Source of the DNA: Lonicera japonica
Lineage: Eukaryota; Streptophyta; Magnoliopsida; Dipsacales; Caprifoliaceae
Length of the DNA stretch: 64,000 nucleotides
Direction: 5' to 3'
Assembly (NCBI GenBank): GCA_021464415.1
Contig: CM038468.1
Coordinates: forward strand, 31,298,969-31,362,968
Positions within the stretch are counted from its first letter, which is position 1, and every line of letters begins with the position of its first letter. Of the stretch, positions 1 to 11,497 are shown piece by piece. The notes beneath the pieces are model-generated. The model was not told where the DNA came from. It was given only the letters and a program-made list of their open reading frames with translations, and made no database searches. Made by a program: the position numbers and the translations under genes.

Positions 1-617
1 AATAAAGGGCCTATTTTTAATTGGTAATTAGTGTAAGAGGCCTATTTTGTTTTATATTTTAAATGAATGTATTTGAATAAATTTAAATATCATTTAATTA
101 ATAAAAACATGTTATGTATTACCTAAATTACCCCTTTTTATGAAATTTTCACAAAAAATATGGACTGCAAAGTTAATATTGCAATAAAATATGAACTGCA
201 AAGTTCATATTGCAGTGAAATATGTACTGCAATATGAACTTTGCACTAAAAATATGGACTGCAAAGTTCACATTGCAGTAAAATATGGACTGCAATATGA
301 ACTTTGCACTAAAAATATGGACTGCAAAGTTCACATTGCAGTGAAATATGGACTGCAAAGTTCACATTGCAGTGAAATATGGACTGCAAAGTTCACATTG
401 CAGTGAAATATAGACTGCAAAGTTCACATTGCAGTCCATATTTTAATGCATATTGATATTTTTTTAGTTTATTTTAAGGGTTGGGATGTCATTTTATAAT
501 GAAAAAAAAAAAGACACATGTCATATTATCAATAAAATAAAAAATAGGCCCTTTATTTAAAAAAAAATTATTCCTTGGCCTTAGTGTGAAAATCTTTCTC
601 TAGTAAGCCCTTTTTTT
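1..617. mobile_element. MITE, family M1 copy 0 (left end outside window)
   Basis: The sequence near the left edge (AATAAAGGGCCTATTTTTAA) is repeated in inverted form at about 536-557, and the inverted repeat continues to about 617. The right terminal region (about 557-617, read in reverse) aligns with the degenerate terminal repeats of two other copies at 12868-13572 and 15095-15712. It is therefore the same non-autonomous DNA-transposon family, with perhaps 60 bp cut off by the window edge. There is no transposase. The interior is a tandem array (see 160-440). No target-site duplication can be read because the left end is missing. Confidence 0.6.
160..440. repeat. 31-bp tandem repeat of an inverted motif
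   Basis: About eight degenerate units of roughly 31 bp, built around ACTGCAAAGTTCACATTGCA and joined by GTGAAATATGG. Some units are inverted (TGCAATATGAACTTTGCA), so the array can fold on itself. Short open frames on both strands here only translate the repeat and are not genes. The same TGCAAAGTT/AACTTTGCA core occurs singly in the other copies of this MITE family, so the array looks like a local amplification of an internal motif. Confidence 0.85.
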
Positions 618-1895
618 TAATTGCCCCTTCTTTTTATACTATCCAAAATTAATAATTCACTTTCTTTTCATTACATAATCATGCAACCTAAGATACCAAA
701 AGTCGAAGTTTTGCATAAATCATAAAAAGCGCACTCATAAAAGTCAATAAATATCATATTACAACACTAAAGTATTTGTTCATAGTACTAATAGTCAACT
801 ATACCCACCATATATATTGTAATATATATAGAGAGAGAGAGTTACTCCAATATAGAAGTTTGGGGCGATTTGTCAATAAATGGTGATGTAGCTTTATGAT
901 ATGGTCAATTAATGGAGAGGCATGGAATAGCTAATTAATGTCTCAATGCAGAAGATAAATGGAAGGGAAAAATACATTAAACTCCCATTTGATTTCTTCA
1001 CGCTAACAGAATACACCATAAATTATTTTACTCGATATTAAATCTCTTGTATTATTGTCGCCTTTTATTTTATCCCAGCCTAGTTAAAGTGAGACTATCC
1101 TCTCCATTCCATAGAAAAAAGTTTCCTACTCTAAATCGGTAGGTAAACTACAATTCATCAAAATAATAAACGAGTAATGTCAATCTCTCTGTTTGAAAAT
1201 CTTTCAATTTCTCATAGAGTCAGAGTAAAGTGCAAGGTGGCAATAGTACAGGATTCTAGTGTAGGGTAAAATAGTTTAGGGGCAATTCACCTGTTAACCC
1301 AAAAAACAATAGTGGGGTTTAATGTAATTTCCCATGGGAATCCGTTCCTTAAGCATAAATGAAGCCAATAAATAAACACGTTTTTCCTCTTAATATAATA
1401 GGCATAAATATGGTCGTTGAAGTAATTGCACATAGAAAATATTCAAGAATGTCATTTCACGTTTATATGTGCTGTATAATCCAGATTGTATTCACACCCT
1501 ACCTATAATGTATATAACTAATTTCTTTAAAATTGTGGTCAATTTAGTTATTTTTTTCTGCACATAACCCAACAATTAATGGAAAAGAATATTTTTCAAT
1601 CACGCGACTCAATCATGTAGTTTTATTTGTTTTATTATAGTTAAAGCTAAGTGCAAGTATAATCAGTTAATCACAACCTTTTTCGCGTAGAAGTACTAGT
1701 TTAGTGAGCGATGAGACGTAACAAATTTAATAGCACTCAATAAATTCTTGACCTAAGGACTAGATCATTATAGACAAGCTGTGAACGTACTAATGTGACC
1801 TGAACATTTAATTTTGTTATCTAATGATTATCGATCCCATTGTTACAACATTGCGCCCAAAAGTTAAGTTGATAAAGTCAAATCAACTAATTTAC

Positions 1896-1928
<33 letters not shown>

Positions 1929-2281
1929 TAACATATGTTTGTCCATATCTCTCTCGAGCTATATATTCCACTGATCTCTAATCAGTACATGATACATACA
2001 TCTCTTAAATTTAGCTTGTTGATTCCTATTTTGTGTGTTGGTTTGTTAATGTGACCAATTAATTCATATATATATATACATTGCCGAAGAAATACACGGA
2101 GCTAGAAGAAAATCTTGGAAGCAGAAAGCAATGATGCGTATAGTCATGTATAAACTTGCAGAGGCAAAGGTTATATATCTTGTAGATTAATTGAATTAAA
2201 TTTCAGACAATTTAACATTTATAATAATTATAGTTATTGTGTTCTCGTATTATTATTACTAATTATTTTTCTCGTTTGCAG
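618..2281. other. Non-coding host backbone
   Basis: AT-rich DNA with no convincing coding region and short TA-dinucleotide tracts (for example near 1897-1918 and 2066-2078). It contains the segment 850-1435, which is duplicated at 16510-17288. By position it could be the 5' flank of the RING-CH gene remnant downstream; that is inference from the duplication pattern. Confidence 0.5.
850..1435. repeat. Segmental duplication D1, copy 1 (5' flank of gene copy 1)
   Basis: Matches 16510-17288 nearly end to end in direct orientation, with small indels. Shared landmarks are the blocks beginning GGAATAGCTAATTAAT, TACATTAAACTCCC, CAGTCTCTTTGTTTGAAAAT (with changes) and GGCATAAATATGGTCG. The second copy contains an extra block of roughly 200 bp (about 16690-16960). 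Together with the shared 3' flanks elsewhere, this marks a tandem gene duplication. Confidence 0.8.
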
Positions 2282-2429
2282 GAATATAGTTCTTCTATTG
2301 ATCCATCATTTGCAAGGAGACCTCGTAAAAAAACTAGTAGGAAAACTAATCGGGTGAAGGCTCCAATTTCAAGGTTATCAATACCCGGGGGAAATACTTT
2401 CATCGCGAGACAGAGAACAAATCTTAAAG
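2282..2429 (+). pseudogene. Candidate internal exon of the RING-CH gene remnant
   Basis: A 148-bp open segment bounded by a good acceptor (polypyrimidine stretch then TTTGCAG, AG at 2280-2281) and donor (AAAG|GTATTTATG at 2429/2430). It encodes about 49 residues, basic and Ser/Arg-rich (begins EYSSSIDPSF, then RRPRKKTSRKTNR, ends RQRTNLK). I do not recognise the family from this alone. It lies on the same strand as, and upstream of, the degenerate RING-CH exon at 12395-12726, so it could be an upstream exon of that gene now separated from it by two TE insertions. Splice sites and codon continuity are visible; the link to the RING-CH exon is inference. Confidence 0.4.
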
Positions 2430-2948
2430 GTATTTATGTAATTAGAAATATGCACAAATATATAATCACGTATCCCTTATTTTAACAACATTAAGAATTT
2501 TCTATTTCGAAAAGTAAATGTATATTGTTTTCATGAATTTTTGTGGAGATGATATATATATATAATGAGTATATATATCATTTCAACCAAATTAATTTAT
2601 TTATTTTTGTTAAAAAATTTCAATTTAAAAGTTGGCCGGTCATATAATCATAGTAGGGTATATCATGTAGAATTTCACAATATGATATTATATTGACAGT
2701 TGTATTTCAACATTACAATGAGAAGCCTTTATATAGGTATTACATAAGAGAGAAATATGAAAAGTAGAGAGAATTAGGAAGGTGTAGAGAACAGGTATCA
2801 ATTATATATGTTAACATCAATAATTCTATATACCAACATACTCATGCCGGATTGCACGGTGAAACGAACAAAATTTTACAATAGGGTAGAAAAGAACACG
2901 TGAGGAGTTTATACATAATTATAGTGCATTGTTAACCAAAAAAATGAT

Positions 2949-4830
2949 TGACGCGCCCGAAAATACTTCCGCGCTTAGGAACCCAAGTGTAGGTCGTCAA
3001 GTTATAATACTTGGTAAGTCCAAGTGTCGAACCACAAGGATAGTCGGAAAGACGATGTGGTGATTACGAGTCCAAGGCTTTGTTCAAGAGAATTTGATTG
3101 GTTGATTTTAGTTGTTGATTTTAAAGTCTTGCAATAAAAATTAAAGTGATGTATCAATTGATAAGAAAAGGCTAAGGCATTATAGAATTCATTTGCTTTG
3201 CAATGTTATGTAAAATTAATCTCATTCAAAATTCTCAATGCAATTCCTAAGTGTTGAGCACCTTACACTTTTCTAAACAAAATGGTGTGAAGCAAGAGCA
3301 ACTCATTCCCATATAAATGCCATATAAAGAAAGGGTGTAAGTAAAACTCAACACAAATGTATCCCTCATTTTTATCTTGTAACAAAGGGTGTGAAGCAAG
3401 TGCAACCCATTCCCATATAATGTCCAACCAAGATGCAAACTTGAGATACACCAAAAGAAAAGGCATAAAATTAAACTAGGCATTGAGAATTCATTGTTAG
3501 TTTCCCTTAGGCAATTGACTTGATTATGAAAATGGCCATCTAAAAAGTTTAGCTCAATAAATCATAACATTTCATTTGTCTAAGATTGGGAGGTCTAGGT
3601 GGAGATTAAATCATCCGGTTTAGACACATTTGATAAATACAAATTGAATCCTTAAGGTAATTAGTGTAGTTGATTATGGCATAAACTTAAGAGATCATCC
3701 TTGGCAACACTCTAACTAAGAAAATATTGAGTCTCAAAATCACATAAAGTGTAGAAAGCACTCAACATATCATTAAAGCATTCAAGGATTGGAATCTCAA
3801 ATTTATGGTATTTCTATGAATATTCAAAGACTAAACATGCTTGGTAATGTAAATTATCTCAATCATAGAAGGAATGGACATAGGCTAATAAGAAATACAC
3901 AAGTGCATCATCTCCTCATTAATGCTTGAGATCTATGTATACAAGGCATACAAAGTCAAATCACCTTATGAGGATTATCTTACTAGCTTATGAATGATTG
4001 ATTGAATGGAGAAGATGAATGATTCAAGAAGTATTTAACAACACTAACAATGGAATGAGAAACAAGCTTACATAATTAATGCAATGCAAACTTCATCTTC
4101 TAGCCTTAGCAATGAAACTACTACATAATAGTTGTATGAACAAAAATCATTAAAAGGATTTCCATTTCTCTCAAGAGTTTCTCTAACTAGATTCCTTACA
4201 AGTGATAGATAATGAACTAAAGTACAGGGAAAAGCCACTTAAATAACTAATCTAGATCTAGAAATTACATCTCCCCCAAATGAGGACAAAGAAAATAATT
4301 AAATAAAAAGGCAAAACAATGCCAAAAATGACTATTCTATCACACTTTCTAAGGGACCTAAGGGTAAACACCTGAGTCTAGAACAAAAATAGAAAGTCCA
4401 ACACTTTTTGGTGAGTTTCAATGCATCAAAAGGGGAGAAAAGATGCTTTTGGGTGTGCTGTGCATTCTCGGAGGTCTCTGATCGATCAGAGGCTCCTCTG
4501 ATCGATCAGAGGGGAGATTTGGCTTAAAAAGGTGGCCTCTGATCAATCAGAGGCTCCTCTGATTGATCAGAGGACACTTTGGGAGACTTTTTTTTCTTCT
4601 CTTTTGGCTTCTATCTCTCTTGAATCCTTCCCAAAGCTTCCCAATTTGCTTCCATAGGCTGAAGGTACACTCAAGACACTAGAAAAGACTACTTTGAGCC
4701 ATGTTAAAGCAATTCTTGATATTTTGAGTGTGTGCACAAGAAGTAGATTAATTTAATTAATCTAGGCTAAAATAAATGCGATAAACACAATCAAAAGAGC
4801 GTTAGCGGCTACAAAATTACGCGTTTATAA
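2949..4830 (-). mobile_element. Solo LTR, Athila-type Ty3/gypsy (Gypsy-1 family)
   Basis: Begins TGACGCGCCC and ends GCGTTTATAA (expected ...TATCA, one base changed). It is flanked by a perfect 5-bp target-site duplication ATGAT (2944-2948 and 4831-4835). It is homologous over most of its length to the LTR at 52215-53907, so the element read on the minus strand. No internal domain remains, which is what recombination between two LTRs leaves. The inner U3 part (about 4090-4830) does not match the other copies and carries its own palindrome cluster at 4476-4573. A TATA-like sequence on the minus strand (TTATTTAAG, about 4230-4243) lies downstream of that cluster. Confidence 0.85.
4476..4573. 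repeat. Palindrome cluster CCTCTGATCGATCAGAGG, four copies in two pairs
   Basis: Copies at 4476-4491, 4495-4512, 4536-4553 and 4556-4573. The first two are perfect palindromes. The third (CCTCTGATCAATCAGAGG) and the fourth (CCTCTGATTGATCAGAGG) are imperfect alone but are exact reverse complements of each other. Each pair is separated by 2-3 bases, so each pair also makes a longer hairpin arm. The cluster sits in the U3 part of the solo LTR. Confidence 0.95.
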
Positions 4831-4835
4831 ATGAT

Positions 4836-5306
4836 ATGGTTAGGGGTGCTCGGAAAATCGATGGGACAAACAATACCTAATGAACTGAGCTGAACCAATA
4901 CAATTTGGTCGACTTTTTTAGTCCTTTGCCGGACTTGGTCTAAACTAGTGAAGAACGAAAACTTAGGTTTTGTCAATGGTTTATCAAAATGAAAAACCAA
5001 AACTAGATCAACTATTCCGGATCGCTGCTCTCTATCTTGGAGTGTTCACAGTCGGATCTGGATTGGATTGCTTCATTTTTCATTTTTAAAAATAGGCTCT
5101 TTTAAAATAGTCCTATTCTAATCTTAACATATCTTTTTAGCAAATTAATTATAATCAAGATCAGATGTGAAAAATTGGTCCAGCCCAGTTTATCAGTCCT
5201 CTCTGAAAATGGTCAAATTATTAGACCAGATGTGCGTCCTAAGGTTGATTTGGCATTTTAGTACAAGTGTAAGAGCACATCTAACGGTTTAGATTGATTG
5301 AGGTAT
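4836..5306. other. Non-coding spacer between solo LTR and CACTA element
   Basis: No convincing coding sequence. The stretch looks like diverged dispersed repeat DNA. I see no terminal repeats in it. Confidence 0.4.
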
Positions 5307-5324
5307 TAACACTATGCCCAGCGG

Positions 5325-5905
5325 GACTTTAAATGACGTACACCGTTCGTCGCTTAAGTAAAGTTTGTACGTCACCTAAGGTTTAAGCGACGAACCCCGT
5401 GTCACCTAAGCTCCGTCACCTAAGTGGCGTGGCATATAGTTTAGGTGACGTACAAATAAAGGCGCGTCACCTAAGTATCACTTAGGTGACGTACAAATTG
5501 TACGTCACCTAAGTGATCCATAGGCGACATACATGTTCGTCGCATAAAGATATATTTTAGGCGACGTACCTTTTTATGTTTGTCACCTATGATTATCTTT
5601 TATGTGACATCCTCTTTATGTTTGTCGCCTAAAGGTACATCTAAGGTAACGTACCCTTTTTAAGTTCGTCACCTATAAACATCTTTTATGCGACGTACTC
5701 TTTTATGTTCGTTGCCTAAAAGTACATCTAAGGTGACATACCCTTCCCTTCTTATGTTCGTCACATATAAGTATCTTTTATGCGACTAACTCTTTTATGT
5801 TCGTCGCCTAAAGTATATCTAAGGTGATGTACCCTTTTTGTGCTTGTCGCCTAAGTGGGAAAACTAGGCGACGTACATGATTTAGGTACGTCGCCTGAGT
5901 GAAAA
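5325..5905. repeat. CACTA left subterminal repeat region
   Basis: Roughly twenty degenerate copies, in both orientations, of a 12-15 bp motif related to TTAGGCGACGTAC and GTACGTCGCCTAAG. Many lie as facing pairs a few bases apart. By analogy with En/Spm, where TnpA binds repeated subterminal motifs, these are the likely binding sites of the encoded TnpA-like protein; the binding itself is inference. Confidence 0.85.
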
Positions 5906-6182
5906 AACATATTTGACAAAATTGCTAAAAATTACAATAATCCCTGCAGTCAAAACTGCATTTTAAACACAAAAACCTACACTTTATATCACAAGCTGTA
6001 ATCCCAAATAAATAATTCTAATACACCTTAATTCACAAACATACAATTCTCATTATCTAATAAAATTTTGAATTATATTTACATAAGGTCTAATATATAC
6101 AAGGTAAAAAGATGTTCAATGCTCATAAAAATAAATAAAAATATTCAATATTCAAGTACAAACATAAAAGTAAAACAAACAC

Positions 6183-7843
6183 CTATGGTTGCTGGTCGGT
6201 AAAAGAACCACTGGTAGTATCCCGTCGAAGAAGCTCAAGGACCTGACGTTGCAAGTCGGCCATATCCCGTTTTAGCCCATCGTTGGCTTCCATCAGCCTT
6301 TCCACGGTGGACTGGAGATTCGCGACGTTCGCAGATGCCGGCCGCGCTTCGCCTCTCGTCTGTGGGTCCCTCCTATACCCTGACCCCATGCCGCGGACGA
6401 CCGTCCCTCTTCGAACACCGACCTCTCCCTGAAGAACCTCGATCTGTGTCTGAAGAGGGAGGATGATCGATGCCGACTGAATCGGGTCCGAGCCGTCTTC
6501 CACGGGCGACGGAGTGGGATTCGAGGATTTGAAGGAAGCGATGGAAGCTTTCGCCGCGGACCTCATCGCATCCTGCAAATAAATAATAAGAGTCAACAAT
6601 TAATCAGTAATTCAATATCATACTATAAACAATAACAAACAAACAAACAATTAATAAACTCTTACCGCTTTATCCGGGGCATTCTTCACATAGGCGTCCG
6701 CCCAGGCATTTAGAATAGGGGCTTTATCCCCTTTTTCTTTCAGCTTCTTTGCTCGGTAGGCGAAGAGCACCGGTCCCGAGGTGTGGTCCACCTTATTCTG
6801 AGATGCCCGAATCTCTTTCATTCTCTGGGATCGGGCCTGCAATGCGAACTTTAAAGTTAGTAAAAATTCGAAAGGAGTTCAAAACGACGATAATAAAAAT
6901 AAAAATAAAATTAGTAATAGTAATAATAATAAGATAGATGCAAATGACAGACAATATTTACCTTATCCTCCTTGGTCGAAAAGTGCTCCGTCAGCCACGT
7001 CCATTGCGCCACACGGTGGACGAACTCAAGTGGAATCTCCGAACCGTGTGTCTCGAAGTGGGACCTACAGTCCGACATCCAACCTTTGTAGCGCGAATGT
7101 GCTAATGCCTGAATGTAGTCGAACAGTGCATCATGCTCGGGGCTGATGTCGTAGTAGGTCTACAAAAGAAAAACAACATAGGTAAGTCAAACACATTGAA
7201 TATACACGCAAATAATAAAAAAATAGAAGTAACTATATCAGTACTTACATAGATGTTGTTGAAGACAATCATCTGGTCCTCTTGAGGCAGCTCCCAATAT
7301 GAAGCCGACCTTATGGGGACAGAGTCCCTCACTATACTGCCTATGTCGCGTGAGAGGCGAGCCTGATAATGCTCGTCTGACGGTAGCTTGAGCTCGTCGG
7401 ACCAAGGGAAGGTAAACTTCTTCCCCTTCTTCCGCACCTCCTCGTGTGTCTTCTTACACACACATATGCCACGGGTGCGAGTGGAGGAGGTGGAAGTGGA
7501 AGTAGAGGCCGAGTCACCTATAAGATAAAACAAACATTATAATTAGTAACATTTTTAGTATTATAAAGCAAAAGAATAGAAAAATTATATATTAAAGATA
7601 TAAATAATCACATATACTCTTGCAGCGAATGCTACGAGGAAGCGAGCGCCCGGTGCTGGCGGTGCTCGCGGCAGTTGACTGCTCTGTAGCAATCGGAGCT
7701 GGCAGTATCTCCAATGGAGGTGGTGCATCATCGTGCTCGGGAGCTCCTGTGGGAGCCGCTGTAGGCGCAAAGCGCTGTGCAGCGACCTCGCGCAGAGAAG
7801 CGAGTGTGGCAGCGGACGAGGGATATTTTCTCTTCGGAGGCAT
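6183..7843 (-). CDS. CACTA TnpA-like protein (Transposase_24, Ptta/En/Spm type), five exons
   Basis: Spliced model on the minus strand: exons 7843-7618, 7517-7249, 7159-6962, 6836-6666 and 6572-6183. Each intron has GT-AG ends and the frame stays open through all joins (226+269+198+171+390 bp), giving 417 residues and a stop. The N-terminus (MPPKRKYPSS) is basic then Ala/Pro-rich, followed by a Ser/Thr run. The middle exons carry the conserved tract WTWLTEHFSTKEDK joined to ARSQRMKEIRASQNKV and the block FAYRAKKLK, which I associate with the plant Ptta/En/Spm Transposase_24 family. The C-terminus (NLQSTVERLMEANDGLKRDM and QRQVLELLRR) looks like a coiled coil, suiting dimerisation. The presumed role is binding subterminal repeats and bringing the ends together. 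It is the only gene in the window that looks intact. Exon borders are predicted, not tested. Confidence 0.82.
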
Positions 7844-10640
7844 AATTTAATATCTGTAGAGCTACATAATTATAATTAAAGGAAATGAAATGAGCCACTA
7901 CAAAAATAAATAAAGAAGACGCGGAGAGAAAAGTGACTAGTAGTATTATGTTAAGCATTGCTATCAAATACTATTTCAGTATATCTCACTATTTTACAAC
8001 TTATTTTAAAACCCTTCCTCCAATGTAATAATGTAAGTTTGCCAAAAAAAAAAGACTTGTAATAATAATGCTCATTGTATAAAATATATTATATGAAAGC
8101 AGCCCAACAAATTATGAATTTTATTCATTTTACTTGAACTTTACTTTTACATATTATAAATGATAATATGTAACGTGCACAAAATTACTCCTCACTAAAG
8201 TAAATTGGCATAAAATGATAATATCCAACTAAAGTAAATTGGCAACATTTTCAACCCCACCATAATTACTCCTCACTAAAGTAAATTGGCATAAAATTAC
8301 TTCAATCATTTTCAACCCCACCATAATTAAACACAAATAAATAAAAAGAACCCAAAAGAACCAAGAAAACAGAGTATTTTTCTATACCAAACAGAGTATT
8401 GGCAGCATCTATTTTTTTTAATCAAAGAGGGAAACCCCAGATGAATACTACTTGAGCATCTATTTGAGCATTCATCTTAATCTACTTGAATACGAAGCCA
8501 TAAGTATAATATGACAAAATTGAATAGGCAAGATGTGATCATTCTTGAATTCTGAACCAGATGAAGATACATTTGATAAAATTATTGTTATTTTGACAGT
8601 CAATCAAACAAATTAAAAGGCATAAACTAGTACATAGTTGTTCCGATTTAAATTATATCCGATGGTATGTCAGTTCAACTTGTCAAAGTTCACTAATTAA
8701 CTCCCTTCAAAATAACGCAAGAATTGAATAAGAATTACCATACATAATTCGTGAACTATATCATGTTCCGGTATATATGCCACGATTATCCGATGCACTT
8801 AAGAGTGTTTAATTACACTTTCACATAAATAATGTCCACAATTCTATGCTTTCCATCTTTCATAGTGTTTGAAATTTATTAATCTAACTTATAAAATAAG
8901 ATTTACTATGATTATAAAATTATGTGTAAAATAAGAAAATTAAAAAGAAAGGCTACTGCAGCTCACTTTTCTCTCTTTAACATTCATATAAATAATATGG
9001 TCTACTAAATATACATGCTTTTGTAATCAAAAAGTTTAACGAAATTAATAAAAAAACAAAGATTATCTTTTTTCTAAAATTTTAAAAATGGTGTACTGTA
9101 TACAAATCGAATTGAAAATTTGTTTTCACTATGAGTGAAGAATAAAATTACTAAAAAAGATAGGGATAAATATTTATAATCCTAAAATTTATACAATTTC
9201 TTTCTTGATTTAATAAATATTAGTTTTATTAAAAAATGTTAAAAAATTAACCAATCTAATGAGTGACCCAAATTCGTTAAGCATAAACTCATGTAAACAT
9301 TCATTTTATGTACATGTAACATGTATCTAATAAACCGATACTTCTATGTAGCCATGGTGGTTTTTAGAATGAGATAACCAATTCAGTATCATTTTGTATT
9401 GAACATGTGAACCCAATAATTCCCACTCGGATTTATTAAGAAACTAGCTAAACTCGTGTAAATCACCCATCAACATATAACAAAGTTTGTGTAAAATTGA
9501 TGGCATCGCTCTGACCTTGAGTAGTTTCTTTCTTTAATTAGTACTTTTATTATTCATTTAAACTATATCATGGAACAAAATATAGATCATACCGAATCGT
9601 GTCGTATCCAAGTCCAATTTGATTGACGATATAGCATATCAATTCAATCAGTGATCTCTGGCATGTCCTTCGGTTCGTTCAAGTGGTGAGCAATGCTTAT
9701 GTGCCGTGCTTTTATTAAAATCCCACATATCAGTTTAATGGGTCGTCGTGTTCAATTTTACCAATGTTTCTTTCGAATCCGATTCAACTCAACATGACCT
9801 ATTATCAGGTCTAGTAGCATACACGTTAATCTAATGTATGCTATTTTTTAACAATTGATTAATTAGCAATATGGACGTTTTCCTTTATAATTAATATGAA
9901 CAACATTTCTTAATAGTTATTTTGTCACTAAAATTTCCTTGCTAAAGTTACGTTTTCTTGTAGTGTATTAATGATATTGTTCATAAATTTATAAAATTCT
10001 TAAAGCTGAATAATTAAATATATATATATATATATTATAATTATTTTTTATAATTCGTATCGAAGACGTATCATATCCTACATTTTTTTAATTTATAATT
10101 TTTTCGTATCACCGTATCGGTACATCCGATAACCATATCTATATATGTGCTTCATAGATATAAACCAATGATGTTTTACTAAACTATAGAGCAAAATCCT
10201 CCTTTTAGATAAAATGCTTTCGAACTATTATTAATTTCTTAATCACGAAAAAAATATATGTTTACTTAAGATGCAGACCATCTATTTAATTTTAGTATGA
10301 CTAGTTTTAAATTTAGTACAATCATAAGGATTATAAAATAATTAGATTATAAAGAGAAAAAAAACATATTTTTCATATTTTAACGACTAAACAAAAGGAT
10401 TCGCAAATAAAAGTACTAATAAAAAAATATTAATTACAAACATTGTTCCTTAAAAAAAGTATTTAATGTAATAATCATTAAGTTATTGAATATAAATTAT
10501 AAAAAGGTTAAACTATAAAATATGTAGGTTTTACAAAATAAAATTAATTAATTTTAAAATATCAATTATATAAAATCAAAATTTTTAAAAATTCAAAATG
10601 GTCTGATTTTTCAAAAATATAAAAATTTCGTTCAAAATTA
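7844..10640. other. CACTA interior without coding sequence
   Basis: AT-rich DNA upstream of the TnpA-like gene. It would hold that gene's promoter, but I cannot point to a clear TATA box. There is a small tandem duplication at 8186-8329 (blocks TTACTCCTCACTAAAG and TTTTCAACCCCACCATAATT each occur twice) and a TA tract at about 10018-10034. The place where a TnpD transposase might be expected shows no recognisable reading frame on either strand. Confidence 0.55.
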
Positions 10641-10659
10641 TGGCGGGAAAATAACTTTA

Positions 10660-11470
10660 AGCGACGTACATTGATCAGTGTACGTCACTTAAGTTGCATT
10701 TTACGCGACGTACATTAATTAGCGTACGTCGCCTAAGTGAATTTAAAATTTTTCAAATATTTAAAATTTCGTTAAAAATTACGGTGGGAAAATGTCTTTA
10801 AGCGACGTACTTTTATCAGGGTGCGTCACCTAAGTGGGAATTTTACGCGACGTACTCTAATCAATGTACGTCGCCTAAGTCAATTTTTAAAATTTTGAAA
10901 TATTTAAAATTTTGTTGAAAATTGCGGCGGAAAAATATTTTTAAGTGACGTACTTTTATTAGGGTGCGTCACCTAACTGGGAATTTTAGGCGACGTACTT
11001 TAATCAATGTACGTTGCCTAAGTGAATTTTTAGATTTTTCAAATATTTAAAATTTTGTAAAAAATTGCGGCGGGAAAATATCTTTAAGCGACATACTTTT
11101 ATCAACGTGCGTCACCTAAGTGAATTTTAGGAGACGTACATTTATGTACGTCGCTTAAGTGGAGTTTTAGGAGACGTACATTAATCTACGTCACTTATGT
11201 TTTAAGAGACGGTCATTAATATTCGTCGCCTAAGTTCATTTTTAGGAGACCTATATTTATGTGCATCGCTTAAGTGGCGTTTTAGGCGACGGACATTTTA
11301 GTACGTCGCTTAAGTGGAGTTTTAGGCGACGTACATTGTAGTACGTGGCTTAAGTGGAGTTTTAGGAGACGTACATTGTGATACGTCGCTTAAGTGGAAT
11401 TTTAGGAGACGCACATTAACGTACGTCGCCTAAGTGATTTTTAAGTGACAAACCCTATTTGTTTACGTCA
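10660..11470. repeat. CACTA right subterminal repeat region
   Basis: Many facing pairs of GCGACGTAC and GTACGTCGCTTAAG-type motifs. The first half has a higher-order repeat of about 135 bp: a GCGACGTAC pair plus an AATTTTTCAAATATTTAAAATTT spacer, repeated near 10660, 10795, 10940 and 11080. The second half is denser, with shorter 60-bp units. It is larger than the left region. Its last copy merges with the terminal inverted repeat. Confidence 0.85.
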
Positions 11471-11497
11471 CCTAAAACCCATCTTGGCATAGTGTAA

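Larger units (their letters stand above)
5310..11494 (-). mobile_element. CACTA (En/Spm) transposon, complete ends, TnpA-only
   Basis: The left end CACTATGCCCAG and the right end (reverse complement CACTATGCCAAG) are CACTA terminal inverted repeats. A 3-bp target-site duplication TAA flanks the element (5307-5309 and 11495-11497), as expected for the superfamily. Both subterminal regions are packed with inverted copies of a TTAGGCGACGTAC-type motif. The minus strand carries a five-exon TnpA-like gene (6183-7843). No TnpD/TNP2 transposase is visible in the other 2.8 kb, so the 6185-bp element is probably non-autonomous for cleavage. It sits between two candidate exons of the RING-CH gene remnant. 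Confidence 0.93.

Noticed and set aside
2237..2485. Plus-strand open frame taken as a whole small gene
   Set aside because: Only 2282-2429 is bounded by good splice signals. The first 45 bases and the part after 2429 look like intron.
5310..11494. Possible TNP2 transposase in the CACTA element
   Set aside because: No frame with recognisable TNP2 blocks on either strand of 7844-10640.
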